64,000 nucleotides of DNA from RBG-16-66-20 sp036262835 (GTDB taxonomy: Bacteria > Pseudomonadota > Gammaproteobacteria > Burkholderiales > SG8-39), in assembly GCA_036262835.1 (NCBI GenBank), contig DATAID010000104.1, forward strand, positions 1 to 64,000. The letters are read 5' to 3'. A program made the translations under genes and the position numbers. Below are positions 1 to 16,026 of this stretch, piece after piece (position 1 is the first letter of the stretch; every line of letters begins with the position of its first letter). The notes below the pieces were generated by a model. It ran no database searches, had not been told where the DNA came from, and worked only from the letters and a program-made list of their open reading frames with translations.

Positions 1-145
1 CACCGAGATGGTGATGCCGGGGGACAACATCAAGATGGTGGTGACCCTGATCACCCCGGTGGCGATGGAGCAGGGGCTGCGCTTCGCCATCCGCGAGGGC
101 GGCAAGACCGTCGGCGCCGGCGTCGTCGCCAAAGTGATCGAGTAA
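1..145 (+). CDS. tuf: Elongation factor Tu, C-terminal end (partial)
   Basis: The gene runs in from before the window; the last 47 codons are read in frame from base 2 and end with TAA at 143-145. They encode the end of EF-Tu domain 3, including the PGDNIKMVV and GLRFAIREGGKTVGAG stretches typical of this beta-barrel domain. EF-Tu delivers aminoacyl-tRNA to the ribosome as a GTP complex. The following tRNA-Trp and secE fit the usual betaproteobacterial order. The start and GTPase domain are not visible. Confidence 0.96.
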   Translation, partial: TEMVMPGDNIKMVVTLITPVAMEQGLRFAIREGGKTVGAGVVAKVIE

Positions 146-165
146 CGGAACAGAAACGGAACAAG

Positions 166-241
166 AGGGGCATAGCTCAACTGGCAGAGCGTCGGTCTCC
201 AAAACCGAAGGTTGGGGGTTCGATTCCCTCTGCCCCTGCCA
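166..241 (+). tRNA. trnW: tRNA-Trp (anticodon CCA)
   Basis: The 76-base sequence folds as a tRNA. The acceptor arm AGGGGCA (166-172) pairs with TGCCCCT (231-237), followed by G and an encoded CCA (239-241). The anticodon stem TCGGT/ACCGA encloses a loop with CCA at 199-201, which reads UGG (tryptophan). The T-loop contains GGTTCGATTCC. It lies 20 bases after tuf and 12 before secE, so it is probably processed out of a longer tuf-tRNA-secE transcript. Confidence 0.98.
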
Positions 242-253
242 CTGACTGAAAAA

Positions 254-628
254 ATGGAAACAACGACGACAACGATCGCAGACAAGGCCAAGCTCGCGGC
301 CGCGCTCGGGCTCGTCGGCTGCGGCATCGCGGCGTACTACTGGCTCGCGGACAGCAACCTTCTGCTGCGCATCCTCGCGGTGGTGGCGGGTATCGCGGCC
401 GGGGCGGGCGTGTCGCTCGCGAGCGGGCCGGGGCGCGACTTCATCGGCTTCACGCGCGAAGCGCTCGTCGAGGTTCGCAAGGTGGTCTGGCCGACGCGCA
501 AGGAAACGGTGCAGACGACGGCGGCGGTATTCGCATTTGTGGTCGTCATGGCGGTCTTTCTCTGGCTGAGCGACAAGACGCTGGAATGGCTGCTGTACGA
601 CCTTATTCTGGGATGGAAGAAATCGTGA
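254..628 (+). CDS. secE: Protein translocase subunit SecE
   Basis: Small inner-membrane subunit of the SecYEG protein-conducting channel. The 124-residue product has three predicted membrane segments (about residues 13-30, 35-55 and 90-112), as in Escherichia coli SecE. Between helices 2 and 3 is the conserved amphipathic region with EVRKVVWPTRKETVQT, which contacts SecY. The ATG at 254 is chosen because an upstream in-frame start would lie inside the tRNA gene. No strong ribosome-binding site is visible. The stop overlaps the GTG start of nusG, so the two are translationally coupled. Confidence 0.95.
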   Translation: METTTTTIADKAKLAAALGLVGCGIAAYYWLADSNLLLRILAVVAGIAAGAGVSLASGPGRDFIGFTREALVEVRKVVWPTRKETVQTTAAVFAFVVVMAVFLWLSDKTLEWLLYDLILGWKKS

Positions 629-1167
629 GCGAAGCTGCCAAGCGCTGGTACGTGGTGCACGCCTACTCGGGCTTCGAGAAGTCGGTGGCGCGCGCGCTGG
701 AGGACCGGATCAACCGGGCCGACATGAAGGACAAGTTCGGCAAGATCCTCGTCCCGGTCGAGGAAGTCGTCGAGATGAAGGGCGGCCAGAAGCACATGTC
801 CGAGCGCAAGTTCTTCCCCGGCTACGTCCTGGTCGAGATGGAGATGAACGACGATACCTGGCACCTGGTGAAGAACACCAACAAGGTCACCGGCTTCGTC
901 GGCGGCACGGCCATGAAGCCCACGCCGATCTCGGAGAAGGAAGTGAACGCCATCATGCAGCAGATGCGCGAGGGCGTGGAGAAGCCGAAGCCGAAAGTGC
1001 TGTTCGAGAACGGCGAGATGGTGCGAGTCAAGGACGGCCCGTTCACCGATTTCCAGGGAACCGTCGAGGACGTGAACTACGAGAAAAGCCGGCTGCGCGT
1101 GGCGGTCACGATTTTCGGCCGCTCGACGCCGGTGGAGCTTGAATTCGGGCAGGTCGAAAAAGCGTAG
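625..1167 (+). CDS. nusG: Transcription termination/antitermination protein NusG
   Basis: NusG binds RNA polymerase, suppresses pausing and links it to Rho or the ribosome. The N-terminal NGN domain begins RWYVVHAYSGFEK (about residues 7-19). A C-terminal KOW domain has VRVKDGPFTDFQGTVE (about residues 133-148). The GTG at 625 is preferred: it sits after GGAAGA (615-620), overlaps the secE stop as GTGA, and gives 180 residues against 181 in E. coli. An in-frame ATG at 613 would add four residues but lacks a ribosome-binding site. Confidence 0.96.
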   Translation: MSEAAKRWYVVHAYSGFEKSVARALEDRINRADMKDKFGKILVPVEEVVEMKGGQKHMSERKFFPGYVLVEMEMNDDTWHLVKNTNKVTGFVGGTAMKPTPISEKEVNAIMQQMREGVEKPKPKVLFENGEMVRVKDGPFTDFQGTVEDVNYEKSRLRVAVTIFGRSTPVELEFGQVEKA

Positions 1168-1222
1168 GACCCCGGGGAGAGGTCGAGGCAGGCCTCGCTT
1201 GCACCCACACTAGGAGAGAAAG

Positions 1223-1654
1223 ATGGCGAAGAAAGTCGTTGGTTTCATCAAGCTTCAGGTGCCGGCCGGCAAGGCCAATCCCGCGCCGCCCATCGGGCCG
1301 GCGCTCGGCCAGCGCGGCCTGAACATCATGGAGTTCTGCAAGGCCTTCAACGCGCAGACGCAGAAGGTCGAGCCGGGCCTGCCGCTGCCGGTGGTCATCA
1401 CCGCCTACGCGGACAAGAGCTTCACCTTCATCATCAAGACCCCGCCCACGACGGTGCTGATCAAGAAGGCGGCGGGCATCGAGTCGGGCAGCCCGCGTCC
1501 GCACACCGACAAGGTCGGCAAGATCACGAAGAAGCAGGTCGAGGAGATCGCCAAGCAGAAGATGCCTGATCTCAACGCCGCGAGCCTCGAGGCCGCCATG
1601 CGCACCGTCGCCGGCAGCGCGCGCTCGATGGGCATCCTCGTGGAGGGCATGTAA
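1223..1654 (+). CDS. rplK: 50S ribosomal protein L11
   Basis: L11 binds the GTPase-associated centre of 23S rRNA, is needed for the stringent response and is the target region of thiopeptides. The 143-residue product is full length. It shows the N-terminal signature KLQVPAGKANPAPPIGPALG, with the proline-rich loop near residues 21-24 intact, and the C-terminal RNA-binding domain ending RSMGILVEG. The ATG follows AGGAGAG. It is the first gene of the L11-L1 pair, and rplA starts on the very next base after its stop. Confidence 0.98.
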   Translation: MAKKVVGFIKLQVPAGKANPAPPIGPALGQRGLNIMEFCKAFNAQTQKVEPGLPLPVVITAYADKSFTFIIKTPPTTVLIKKAAGIESGSPRPHTDKVGKITKKQVEEIAKQKMPDLNAASLEAAMRTVAGSARSMGILVEGM

Positions 1655-2353
1655 ATGACCGCGATCTCCAAGCGCAGGAAAGCGTTCGAAACGAAGGTCG
1701 ACCGGGCCAAGGCCTATGCCGCGCTCGAGGCGATGAAGCTCGTCAAGGAGACGGCGACCGCCAAGTTCGATGAATCGGTGGACGTCGCGGTGAACCTCGG
1801 CATCGATGCGAAGAAATCGGACCAGACGGTGCGCGGCTCGGTCGTGCTGCCGGCCGGAACGGGCAAGCAGGTGCGGGTCGCCGTCTTCGCCCAGGGTGAT
1901 CGCGCTGCCGCGGCCAAGGCCGCCGGCGCGGAGCTCGTCGGCATGGAAGACCTCGCCGAGCAGGTCAAGGCCGGCAAGATCGAGTTCGACGTGGTGGTCG
2001 CGGCGCCGGATGCGATGCGCGTGGTCGGCCAGCTCGGCCAGATCCTCGGCCCGCGCGGCCTGATGCCCAACCCGAAGGTGGGCACGGTGACGCCCGACGT
2101 CGCCGCGGCGGTGAAGAACGCGAAGGGCGGGCAGGTGCAATTCCGCGCGGACAAGACCGGCATCGTGCAATGCACGATCGGGCGCGCCTCGTTCACGCCC
2201 GAGCAGCTGCGCGACAACCTCGCGGCGCTGGTCGATGCGCTCAACCGCTCCAAGCCCTCGAACACGAAGGGCATCTTTCTGAAGAAGGTTTCCGTGTCGA
2301 GCACGATGGGGATGGGCGTCAAGGTCGATCCCGCAACGCTCTCGGCGCAGTAA
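1655..2353 (+). CDS. rplA: 50S ribosomal protein L1
   Basis: L1 forms the mobile stalk at the E site and, in well-studied bacteria, represses translation of its own L11-L1 mRNA. The 232-residue length matches the family. Recognisable segments are KRRKAFETKVDR near the N-terminus, the domain II region GQILGPRGLMPNPKVGTVT (about residues 129-147) and the C-terminal FLKKVSVSSTMG. The ATG abuts the rplK stop with no gap, so translation is likely coupled to rplK. Confidence 0.98.
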   Translation: MTAISKRRKAFETKVDRAKAYAALEAMKLVKETATAKFDESVDVAVNLGIDAKKSDQTVRGSVVLPAGTGKQVRVAVFAQGDRAAAAKAAGAELVGMEDLAEQVKAGKIEFDVVVAAPDAMRVVGQLGQILGPRGLMPNPKVGTVTPDVAAAVKNAKGGQVQFRADKTGIVQCTIGRASFTPEQLRDNLAALVDALNRSKPSNTKGIFLKKVSVSSTMGMGVKVDPATLSAQ

Positions 2354-2497
2354 ATGACTTTGACGTTGGAAGCAGCAGTGGCTGTCAAAGACCGTAGGCG
2401 CGCCTGTACGGGCTTAATCGCGCTGAAGCCTACGCAGACGGCGTTCCTGAGGATTCAGGGTCGCGCCGGTCGTTCAATGCAGGAAAGGAGGTAGACC
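2354..2497 (+). promoter_or_regulatory. rplJ leader, probable L10(L12)4 autoregulatory RNA element
   Basis: The 144 bases between rplA and rplJ hold no gene but are structured. A perfect 7-bp stem pairs CGTAGGC (2393-2399) with GCCTACG (2428-2434). A second short hairpin pairs CCTGA (2446-2450) with TCAGG (2455-2459) around GGAT. The strong ribosome-binding site AAGGAGGT lies just before the TTG start. In other proteobacteria the L10-L12 complex binds a structured leader here and represses rplJL. The assignment rests on position and these stems, not on a covariance search. Confidence 0.6.
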
Positions 2498-3019
2498 TTG
2501 GGTCTTAGTCTCGAAAAGAAGCAGGCGGTGGTAAGCGAAGTCGCCAAGCAGCTCGGCGGCGCGCAGGCGGTGATCGTCGCGGAGTATCGCGGCCTCGACG
2601 TCGGCGCGGTGACCGATCTGCGCGCCAAGGCACGCAAGTCCGGGATGTACCTGCGGGTGCTGAAGAACACGCTCGCGCGGCGCGCCGTGAAAGGCACGCC
2701 GTTCGAGAAGCTGTCCGACCAGATGGCCGGGCCGCTGATGTACGGCATTGCGCAGGATCCGGTGGCCGGTGCCAAGGTGCTCGCGGCGTTCGCCAAGGAC
2801 AACGAGCTGTTCGTCATCAAGGGTGGTGCGATGGCGAACAACCTGATGTCCGCGAAGGACGTCAAGACGCTCGCGACCATGCCGAGCCGCGAAGAGCTGC
2901 TCGCCAAGCTCCTCGGCACGATGCAGGCGCCGATCGCAACGCTGGTGCGGACCATGAACGAGGTGCCGGGCAAGTTCGTCCGCACGCTCGCCGCGGTGCG
3001 CGACGCCAAGCCCGCCTAA
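2498..3019 (+). CDS. rplJ: 50S ribosomal protein L10
   Basis: L10 anchors the L7/L12 dimers to the ribosomal stalk. The 173-residue product begins GLSLEKKQAVVSEVAKQLGG and contains the VAEYRGLDVGAVTDLR segment typical of L10. The C-terminal helix that binds L7/L12 is about residues 135-170. It starts with TTG at 2498, preceded at 6 bases by AAGGAGGT. No ATG or GTG fits the conserved N-terminus, so the rare start is well supported and may help keep expression under leader control. rplL follows after 30 bases. Confidence 0.97.
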   Translation: MGLSLEKKQAVVSEVAKQLGGAQAVIVAEYRGLDVGAVTDLRAKARKSGMYLRVLKNTLARRAVKGTPFEKLSDQMAGPLMYGIAQDPVAGAKVLAAFAKDNELFVIKGGAMANNLMSAKDVKTLATMPSREELLAKLLGTMQAPIATLVRTMNEVPGKFVRTLAAVRDAKPA

Positions 3020-3049
3020 TCAGGAACACCAACCAATCAGGAGATAGCA

Positions 3050-3430
3050 ATGGAAAGAGCGCAGATTCTGGAAGAAATCTCGAAGATGACCGTCCTGGAG
3101 CTCTCGCAGCTCATCAAGGACATGGAAGAGAAGTTCGGCGTCTCGGCGGCGGCGGCAGTCGCGGTCGCGGCGCCCGCGGCGGGCGGCGCGGCCGCTGGCG
3201 GCGCGGCGGCGGAGGAGAAGACCGAGTTCACGGTCATGCTCGCGGCGGTCGGCGACAACAAGGTGAACGTCATCAAGGCGGTCCGCGAAGTGACGAGCCT
3301 GGGCCTGAAAGAGGCGAAAGACCTCGTCGACGGCGCGCCCAAGCCGGTCAAGGAGGGTGTCTCCAAGGCCGACGCCGATGCGATCGCGAAGAAGCTGACC
3401 GACGCCGGCGCGAAGGTCGAGATCAAGTAG
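3050..3430 (+). CDS. rplL: 50S ribosomal protein L7/L12
   Basis: Multicopy stalk protein that recruits translational GTPases. The 126 residues show the N-terminal dimerisation domain (about 1-35), an Ala/Gly-rich hinge (about 36-56), and the C-terminal factor-binding domain with KVNVIKAVREVTSLGLKEAK. It has a good ribosome-binding site, AGGAGATAGCA. It is the last ribosomal gene before the hairpin that separates this part of the operon from rpoB. Confidence 0.98.
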   Translation: MERAQILEEISKMTVLELSQLIKDMEEKFGVSAAAAVAVAAPAAGGAAAGGAAAEEKTEFTVMLAAVGDNKVNVIKAVREVTSLGLKEAKDLVDGAPKPVKEGVSKADADAIAKKLTDAGAKVEIK

Positions 3431-3442
3431 TGAACTTAGGGA

Positions 3443-3471
3443 CCGGGACGGGGTCTACGACCCCCTCCCGG
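3443..3471 (+). terminator. rplL-rpoB attenuator hairpin
   Basis: A 13-base arm (3443-3455) pairs with 3459-3471 with a single C/C mismatch and a 3-base TAC loop, followed by GGTTCTTTGTATT. The stem is strong but the tail is only moderately T-rich, as expected for a partial terminator. In E. coli a leaky terminator in the same place reduces rpoBC expression relative to rplJL. The structure is read from sequence; the function is inferred from position. Confidence 0.7.
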
Positions 3472-3523
3472 GGTTCTTTGTATTGCTGAAAGACCCTTTA
3501 CGGCATGGCACTTAGGAGCCTTC

Positions 3524-7810
<4,287 letters not shown>

Positions 7811-7813
7811 TCG

Positions 7814-12025
<4,212 letters not shown>

Positions 12026-12043
12026 TCGAATTCGCCGCTCGGC

Positions 12044-12073
12044 AAAAGGCCGCCTTCGGGCGGCCTTTTTTTT
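12044..12073 (+). terminator. rpoC intrinsic terminator
   Basis: GGCCGCC (12048-12054) pairs perfectly with GGCGGCC (12059-12065) around a TTCG tetraloop, preceded by AAAA and followed by eight T residues (12066-12073). This is a classic rho-independent terminator 22 bases after the rpoC stop. Its last T is also the first base of the sigma-54 promoter that follows. Confidence 0.93.
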
Positions 12074-12088
12074 GGCACGTGCCTTGCT
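12073..12088 (+). promoter_or_regulatory. Consensus sigma-54 (RpoN) promoter
   Basis: TGGCACG at 12073-12079, four bases (TGCC) and TTGCT at 12084-12088 match the published sigma-54 consensus TGGCACG-N4-TTGCW at every defined base. The invariant GG and GC are 10 bases apart, as required. The start point would fall near base 12099, giving a leader of about 27 bases with AGGAGG at 12112-12117 before the ATG at 12126. Sigma-54 promoters need an enhancer-binding activator; its site would lie within the 3' part of rpoC and was not identified. Confidence 0.8.
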
Positions 12089-12125
12089 CGTTTCGCGTGT
12101 TGACCCTTTTCAGGAGGCGATAGCG

Positions 12126-12311
12126 ATGGGACGAGGCGACAAAGGCGAAGGCAGCTATAGCGGCACCCGGGACTACAACGCGCGCACGCGCAAGTTCATC
12201 GAGTCCGGGCGCGTGAAAGCGGCGGCGCGCAAGGCGGCCCCCCGCAATGCGCGAGAGGCGAGCGCCATGCGCGAGGCGGAGCGGGCCGGGCGCAAGCGCG
12301 CCAAGCGCTAA
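12126..12311 (+). CDS. Small basic protein of unknown function (61 aa)
   Basis: The product is 61 residues, strongly basic in its second half (KAAARKAAPRNAREAS, ending AGRKRAKR), with no signal peptide or membrane segment. Its N-terminal half, KGEGSYSGTRDYNART then KFIESGRV, resembles from memory a family of short proteobacterial proteins often found near stress genes such as csbD. No biochemical function is known to me. The ATG at 12126 is chosen for the AGGAGG eight bases upstream and the glycine-rich start; an in-frame ATG at 12072 would lie inside the terminator. A consensus sigma-54 promoter precedes it, so regulated expression is likely. Confidence 0.8.
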   Translation: MGRGDKGEGSYSGTRDYNARTRKFIESGRVKAAARKAAPRNAREASAMREAERAGRKRAKR

Positions 12312-12319
12312 ACGCCGCT

Positions 12320-14209
12320 CTAGGTGCCGGCGCGCTCGAGCTCGGACTGCTTCTCGAGCCACTCGCGTTCGAGCTCGCCGAGCTCGCGCGCGACGTGAGC
12401 CTGGTCGGACAGCGCCTCCTCCAGCCCCTGCCTGGACGCATCCTGGTAGATCGCCGGATCGGCAAGCCGGCGCTCGAGCTCGCTTTTCTTCTGGTTGAGC
12501 CGGGCCATCAGCTCTTCCAGCCGCCTGATGCGCGATTCCAGGCTCTTGCGCGACCCCGAGCGCTTTGCAGCCGGTGCCGGCGCGGCTTTTTTCAGCGAAG
12601 GCGAAGCCTGCTCTTGCGGCCTTCCCGCCTTGCTCTTCAGCAGCCAGTCGCGATAGTCGTCGAGATCCCCGTCGAACGCGCGCAGCCGGCCGTCGGCGAC
12701 GATGAGGAACTGCTCGGTGGTGGCGCGCAGCAGGTGCCGGTCGTGCGAGACGAGCACGAGCGTGCCTTCGAACTGCGCGAGCGCGACCGTGAGCGCCTCG
12801 CGGGTCTCGAGGTCCAGATGGTTGGTCGGCTCGTCCAGCAGCAGCAAGTTCGGCCGTTGCCAGACGATGAGCGCGAGCGCGAGGCGCGCTTTCTCGCCGC
12901 CCGAGAAGGTCGCGATCGGCCCGAGCGCCATGTCGCCGGAAAAATTGAAGCCGCCGAGGAAATCGCGAAGGTCCTGCTCGCGCGCCGGGGTGTCGGTGCT
13001 TTTGGCGAGGCGCTGCAGGTGCAGCAGCGGCGAGGCGGCGTCATCGAGCATCTCGAGCTGGTGCTGGGCGAAATAGCCGACCTGAAGCCCCTTGTTGAAC
13101 ACCACTTCGCCGCCGAGCGGCGCGAGGGTGCGGGCGATCGTCTTGATGAAGGTGGACTTGCCCGCGCCGTTGATGCCGAGCAGGCCATAGCGCTCGCCCG
13201 ATTGCAGCGAAAAGTCGATTCCGGAGAGGACGGTCTTCTCCCGATAGCCGGCGGAAACGCCTTCGAGAACGAGCAGCGGATTGGGCGCGCGCAGCGGCTC
13301 GCGGAACTCGAACGAGAACGGCGCCGCGACGTGCAATGGCGCGAGGTCCTCCATGCGCGCCAGCATCTTCATGCGGCTTTGCGCCTGGCGCGCCTTGGTG
13401 GCCTTGGCCCGGAAGCGGTCGATGAAGGACTGCAGGTGCTCGCGCTCCCGCTCCTGCCGCACGCGCTGGCTTTCGGCCAGCACGACGGCCGCGGCGCGCT
13501 GCCCCTCGAAGTCCGAGTAGTTTCCGGTGTAGCGCCGCAGCTTTTTCTGGTCGATGTGCAGGATGGTGCTCACCACGCCGTCGAGAAAGTCGCGGTCGTG
13601 CGAGATGACGAGCAGCGTCCCGGCGTAGCGCTTGAGCCACTCCTCGACCCACAGGATCGCGTCCAGATCGAGGTGGTTGGTCGGCTCATCGAGCAGGAGC
13701 AGGTCCGAGGGGCACATGAGGGCCTGCGCGAGGTTGAGCCGCATGCGCCAGCCGCCCGAGAAGCTCGACACCGGGCTGCTCAATTCGTCGTGGGAAAAGC
13801 CCAGTCCGACGAGGAGCTGCTCGGCCCTCGGACGCGCGGTGTAGGCGTCCGCGTCCCCGAGGCGGGCGTGAATTTCGCCGATGCGGTGGCCGTCGTCGTC
13901 GGCTTCGGCGCCTTTCAGCTCTTCTTCCAGGGTCCTTAAAACGACGTCGCCGTCGATGGCGTACTCGACGGCCGGCCGGTCGAGGGCGGGCGTCTCCTGG
14001 GCCACGTGCGCGATGCGCCACTGCGGCGGAAAGTCGGCATCGCCCTTGTCGGCATGCAGCTCGCCCCGCAGCAGGGCAAAGAGGCTCGATTTTCCGGACC
14101 CGTTGGCGCCGATCAGCCCGATGCGGTCGCCGGGATTGAGCGTCGCGTCGGCGCCCTCGAGCAGCACCTTGGCGCCGCGCCGCAGGCTGAGATTCGAGAA
14201 CCGGATCAA
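12320..14209 (-). CDS. yheS: ABC-F ATP-binding protein, YheS type
   Basis: Soluble ABC-F protein with two ATPase domains and no membrane domain. Members bind the ribosomal E site and relieve stalled translation. Visible are Walker A motifs GANGSGKSS (near 35) and GINGAGKST (near 330), two LLLDEPTNHLDL Walker B motifs, signature motifs SGGWRMRLNLAQAL and FSGGEKARLALALIV, and a charged C-terminal coiled region (about 520-629). The sequence follows E. coli YheS closely, including the QETPAL and DRFRAKATKA segments. The start is a TTG at 14209-14207 giving IRFSNLSLRRG. It overlaps the upstream rhodanese stop as TTGA, so translation is coupled. Final length is 629 residues. Confidence 0.93.
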   Translation of the reverse strand: MIRFSNLSLRRGAKVLLEGADATLNPGDRIGLIGANGSGKSSLFALLRGELHADKGDADFPPQWRIAHVAQETPALDRPAVEYAIDGDVVLRTLEEELKGAEADDDGHRIGEIHARLGDADAYTARPRAEQLLVGLGFSHDELSSPVSSFSGGWRMRLNLAQALMCPSDLLLLDEPTNHLDLDAILWVEEWLKRYAGTLLVISHDRDFLDGVVSTILHIDQKKLRRYTGNYSDFEGQRAAAVVLAESQRVRQEREREHLQSFIDRFRAKATKARQAQSRMKMLARMEDLAPLHVAAPFSFEFREPLRAPNPLLVLEGVSAGYREKTVLSGIDFSLQSGERYGLLGINGAGKSTFIKTIARTLAPLGGEVVFNKGLQVGYFAQHQLEMLDDAASPLLHLQRLAKSTDTPAREQDLRDFLGGFNFSGDMALGPIATFSGGEKARLALALIVWQRPNLLLLDEPTNHLDLETREALTVALAQFEGTLVLVSHDRHLLRATTEQFLIVADGRLRAFDGDLDDYRDWLLKSKAGRPQEQASPSLKKAAPAPAAKRSGSRKSLESRIRRLEELMARLNQKKSELERRLADPAIYQDASRQGLEEALSDQAHVARELGELEREWLEKQSELERAGT

Positions 14210-15741
14210 AAGGCGCGAAAGCGGCAGTCCGGGTCGCGCCGGATCTGCTCGAGCAGGGCAAGCTCCCAATCCAGGTAGTCGCGCATCGCCGACTCGACCT
14301 GGGATTTGCCGTCGTAGGGCTTGTAGTAGACGTCCTCGGGCGGCTCGAGCATGTTCGCCTCGCCCGACTCCATCGGAAGGCCGGCCGCGCGCCAGGCGGC
14401 GGTGCCGCCTTCGAGAGCAAGGGCATTGAGATCAGTGGCTGCATAGCGCGCCAGGACTCCGTCGGGCGAGGTGCAAACGACGGTTTTTCCCTTCAGGAAA
14501 TCCTTGTGACTACCAAGACGGGAGCGGATGACCCAGGCCGCGCCCGGAATGTGGCCTTTTCGGTACTGGATGCTCGTGCCGAAATCGAGAACCAGGTGTT
14601 CTTTGGAAATTTCCCTGGCGGAAATGAGCGGAGCGTTCGGCGCGACCGGAGCGGGGCCCCCTTTCTCAAGGTGGCCGGCAAGCCCGTCCTCCACGACATA
14701 GACCTCGGGCCAACCGAGCTGCAGCAGCCAGGACGCGGTCATCGTGGCGCGTACGCCGTGGTCGTCGACGAGCGCGATGCGCGCGTTGCGCACGGCGGCG
14801 TAGGTTTCCGTCTCCTGCACGAGCTGCCCGCCCGGTGCGGACACCGAGCCGGACAGGTGGCCCGCCTCGTACTCTTCAGGCGAGCGCACGTCGAAAACGT
14901 AAGTGGTGCGGCCGGTTTCGCCCTTCATGTGCTCCAGGTCTTTTGTGGAGATGGAGCGCACCGAGAACCGCTTCGCGACCCGCGCCGCCGCTTCCTTCGC
15001 CTTGCGCAGCGCCTCGCCCGCGGGCGCGGCCGCCATGCGCGCCTGACCGCGCTCGAGCTGCAGTCCGGCCAGGTGCCAGCCCATGGTGCCGTTTTTCAGC
15101 GCCACCACCTTGTTCGGGACGCCGGCGTTGATGAGCGATTGAGCCCCGATGATCGAGCGCGTGCGGCCCGCGCAGTTGACGACCACGAGCGTCTCGGGCC
15201 GCGGCGCGGCCTGGAAGACCCGGTAGACGAGTTCCGCGCCCGGGCAGTCGGCCGCGCCCGGGATGTTCATGACCCGGTATTCCGTCATCGGGCGCGAATC
15301 GAGGATGACGAGATCCTCGCCCGCATCTAGCTTCGCCTTCAGCTCGGTCGGGGTGATGCGCGGCGTTTCCTCCAGGTGCTCGACATGCTCCCCGAAGGCC
15401 TTGGAAGGCACGTGCACGTTCGAATAGACCTCGTAGCCGGCTTTCTTCCAGCCGGCCATCCCGCCGGAGAGCACGCGCAAGTCGCTGTAGCCGAGCCGGC
15501 CGAGCAGGGCCGCGGCGCGCCCGGCGAGCTCCTCGTCGTCGTCAACGAGGACGATCGGCGTGGCCCGCCGAGGCACGAGCCGCTCGATGTGCAGCTCCAG
15601 GCTCGAGAGCGGCGCCGAGGCGACGAGAAACAGGTGGCCGCGCGAATGCACGCCTTCCTCGCGCACGTCGAGGAGCGCGAGCTCGCCGCCCGCATCGAGA
15701 AGCGCGCGCAGCTCCCTTGGCGTGACCCGGGGCGTGCTCAC
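14206..15741 (-). CDS. Four-domain rhodanese-like sulfurtransferase
   Basis: The 511-residue protein holds four consecutive rhodanese folds at about residues 1-105, 125-230, 260-365 and 375-470. Each has the DxR/S-x-x-EY-type motif, for example LDVREEGVHSRGH, LDSRPMTEYR and FDVRSPEEYEAGHL. The active-site loop has cysteine only in domain 2 (VVNCAGRTRS) and domain 4 (VVCTSPDG). In domains 1 and 3 the position is Asp (LVDDDE and LVDDHG), so these are probably inactive or structural. No signal peptide, so cytoplasmic. It likely transfers sulfane sulfur; the acceptor is unknown. It is cotranscribed with yheS and its start lies 1 base after a lipoprotein stop. Confidence 0.88.
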   Translation of the reverse strand: MSTPRVTPRELRALLDAGGELALLDVREEGVHSRGHLFLVASAPLSSLELHIERLVPRRATPIVLVDDDEELAGRAAALLGRLGYSDLRVLSGGMAGWKKAGYEVYSNVHVPSKAFGEHVEHLEETPRITPTELKAKLDAGEDLVILDSRPMTEYRVMNIPGAADCPGAELVYRVFQAAPRPETLVVVNCAGRTRSIIGAQSLINAGVPNKVVALKNGTMGWHLAGLQLERGQARMAAAPAGEALRKAKEAAARVAKRFSVRSISTKDLEHMKGETGRTTYVFDVRSPEEYEAGHLSGSVSAPGGQLVQETETYAAVRNARIALVDDHGVRATMTASWLLQLGWPEVYVVEDGLAGHLEKGGPAPVAPNAPLISAREISKEHLVLDFGTSIQYRKGHIPGAAWVIRSRLGSHKDFLKGKTVVCTSPDGVLARYAATDLNALALEGGTAAWRAAGLPMESGEANMLEPPEDVYYKPYDGKSQVESAMRDYLDWELALLEQIRRDPDCRFRAF

Positions 15742-15742
15742 G

Positions 15743-16006
15743 CTACTTTGCCGCCGGCTTGTCGAAGCTCGAGACCGCGACCTTGCCGTTGACGAAGCGG
15801 ATGGTGATCGCCGTGTCGCCGGAAACCCACCGCGAGGAGGTGCCGGAGATTCCGAGCAGCGTCTTGGTGGAAGACTCGGTCGGTGCGCCGAGGATCGCGT
15901 GCACTTCCTGCTCCGTCATGCCTTCCTGGATCTTGGCGTAGTTCTCCTGCGTGACCTTGGAGCAGGCGGCGAGCAGGAGCAGCAGCGCGAAAAGAACCGT
16001 TCTCAT
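15743..16006 (-). CDS. Small SmpA/DUF3862-like lipoprotein
   Basis: The 87-residue precursor has a lipoprotein signal peptide with a lipobox LLAAC (Cys 15), so the mature protein is probably membrane-anchored in the periplasm. The mature part begins with NYAKIQEGMTEQEVHAILG, the helix pattern shared by SmpA/OmlA (BamE-like) and DUF3862 proteins, then a short beta region. Cargo or partner is unknown. It is the first gene of a minus-strand unit with the rhodanese and yheS. Only 20 bases separate it from the divergent acetyltransferase gene. Confidence 0.8.
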   Translation of the reverse strand: MRTVLFALLLLLAACSKVTQENYAKIQEGMTEQEVHAILGAPTESSTKTLLGISGTSSRWVSGDTAITIRFVNGKVAVSSFDKPAAK

Positions 16007-16014
16007 GCCGCCAC

Positions 16015-16020
16015 TATAAT
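16015..16020 (+). promoter_or_regulatory. Perfect -10 hexamer placed for a leaderless transcript
   Basis: TATAAT at 16015-16020 lies so that a start point seven bases after its last T coincides with the A of the acetyltransferase ATG (16027). No ribosome-binding site exists in the six bases between. No good -35 is seen; the 17-base-spaced position reads AAGAAC and is inside the divergent lipoprotein gene. A leaderless mRNA is the simplest reading. Confidence 0.5.
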
Positions 16021-16026
16021 CGTTCC

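Noticed and set aside
3181..3215. Short GGCGGC-type repeat inside rplL
   Set aside because: It encodes the normal Ala/Gly hinge of L7/L12 and is not an independent repeat.
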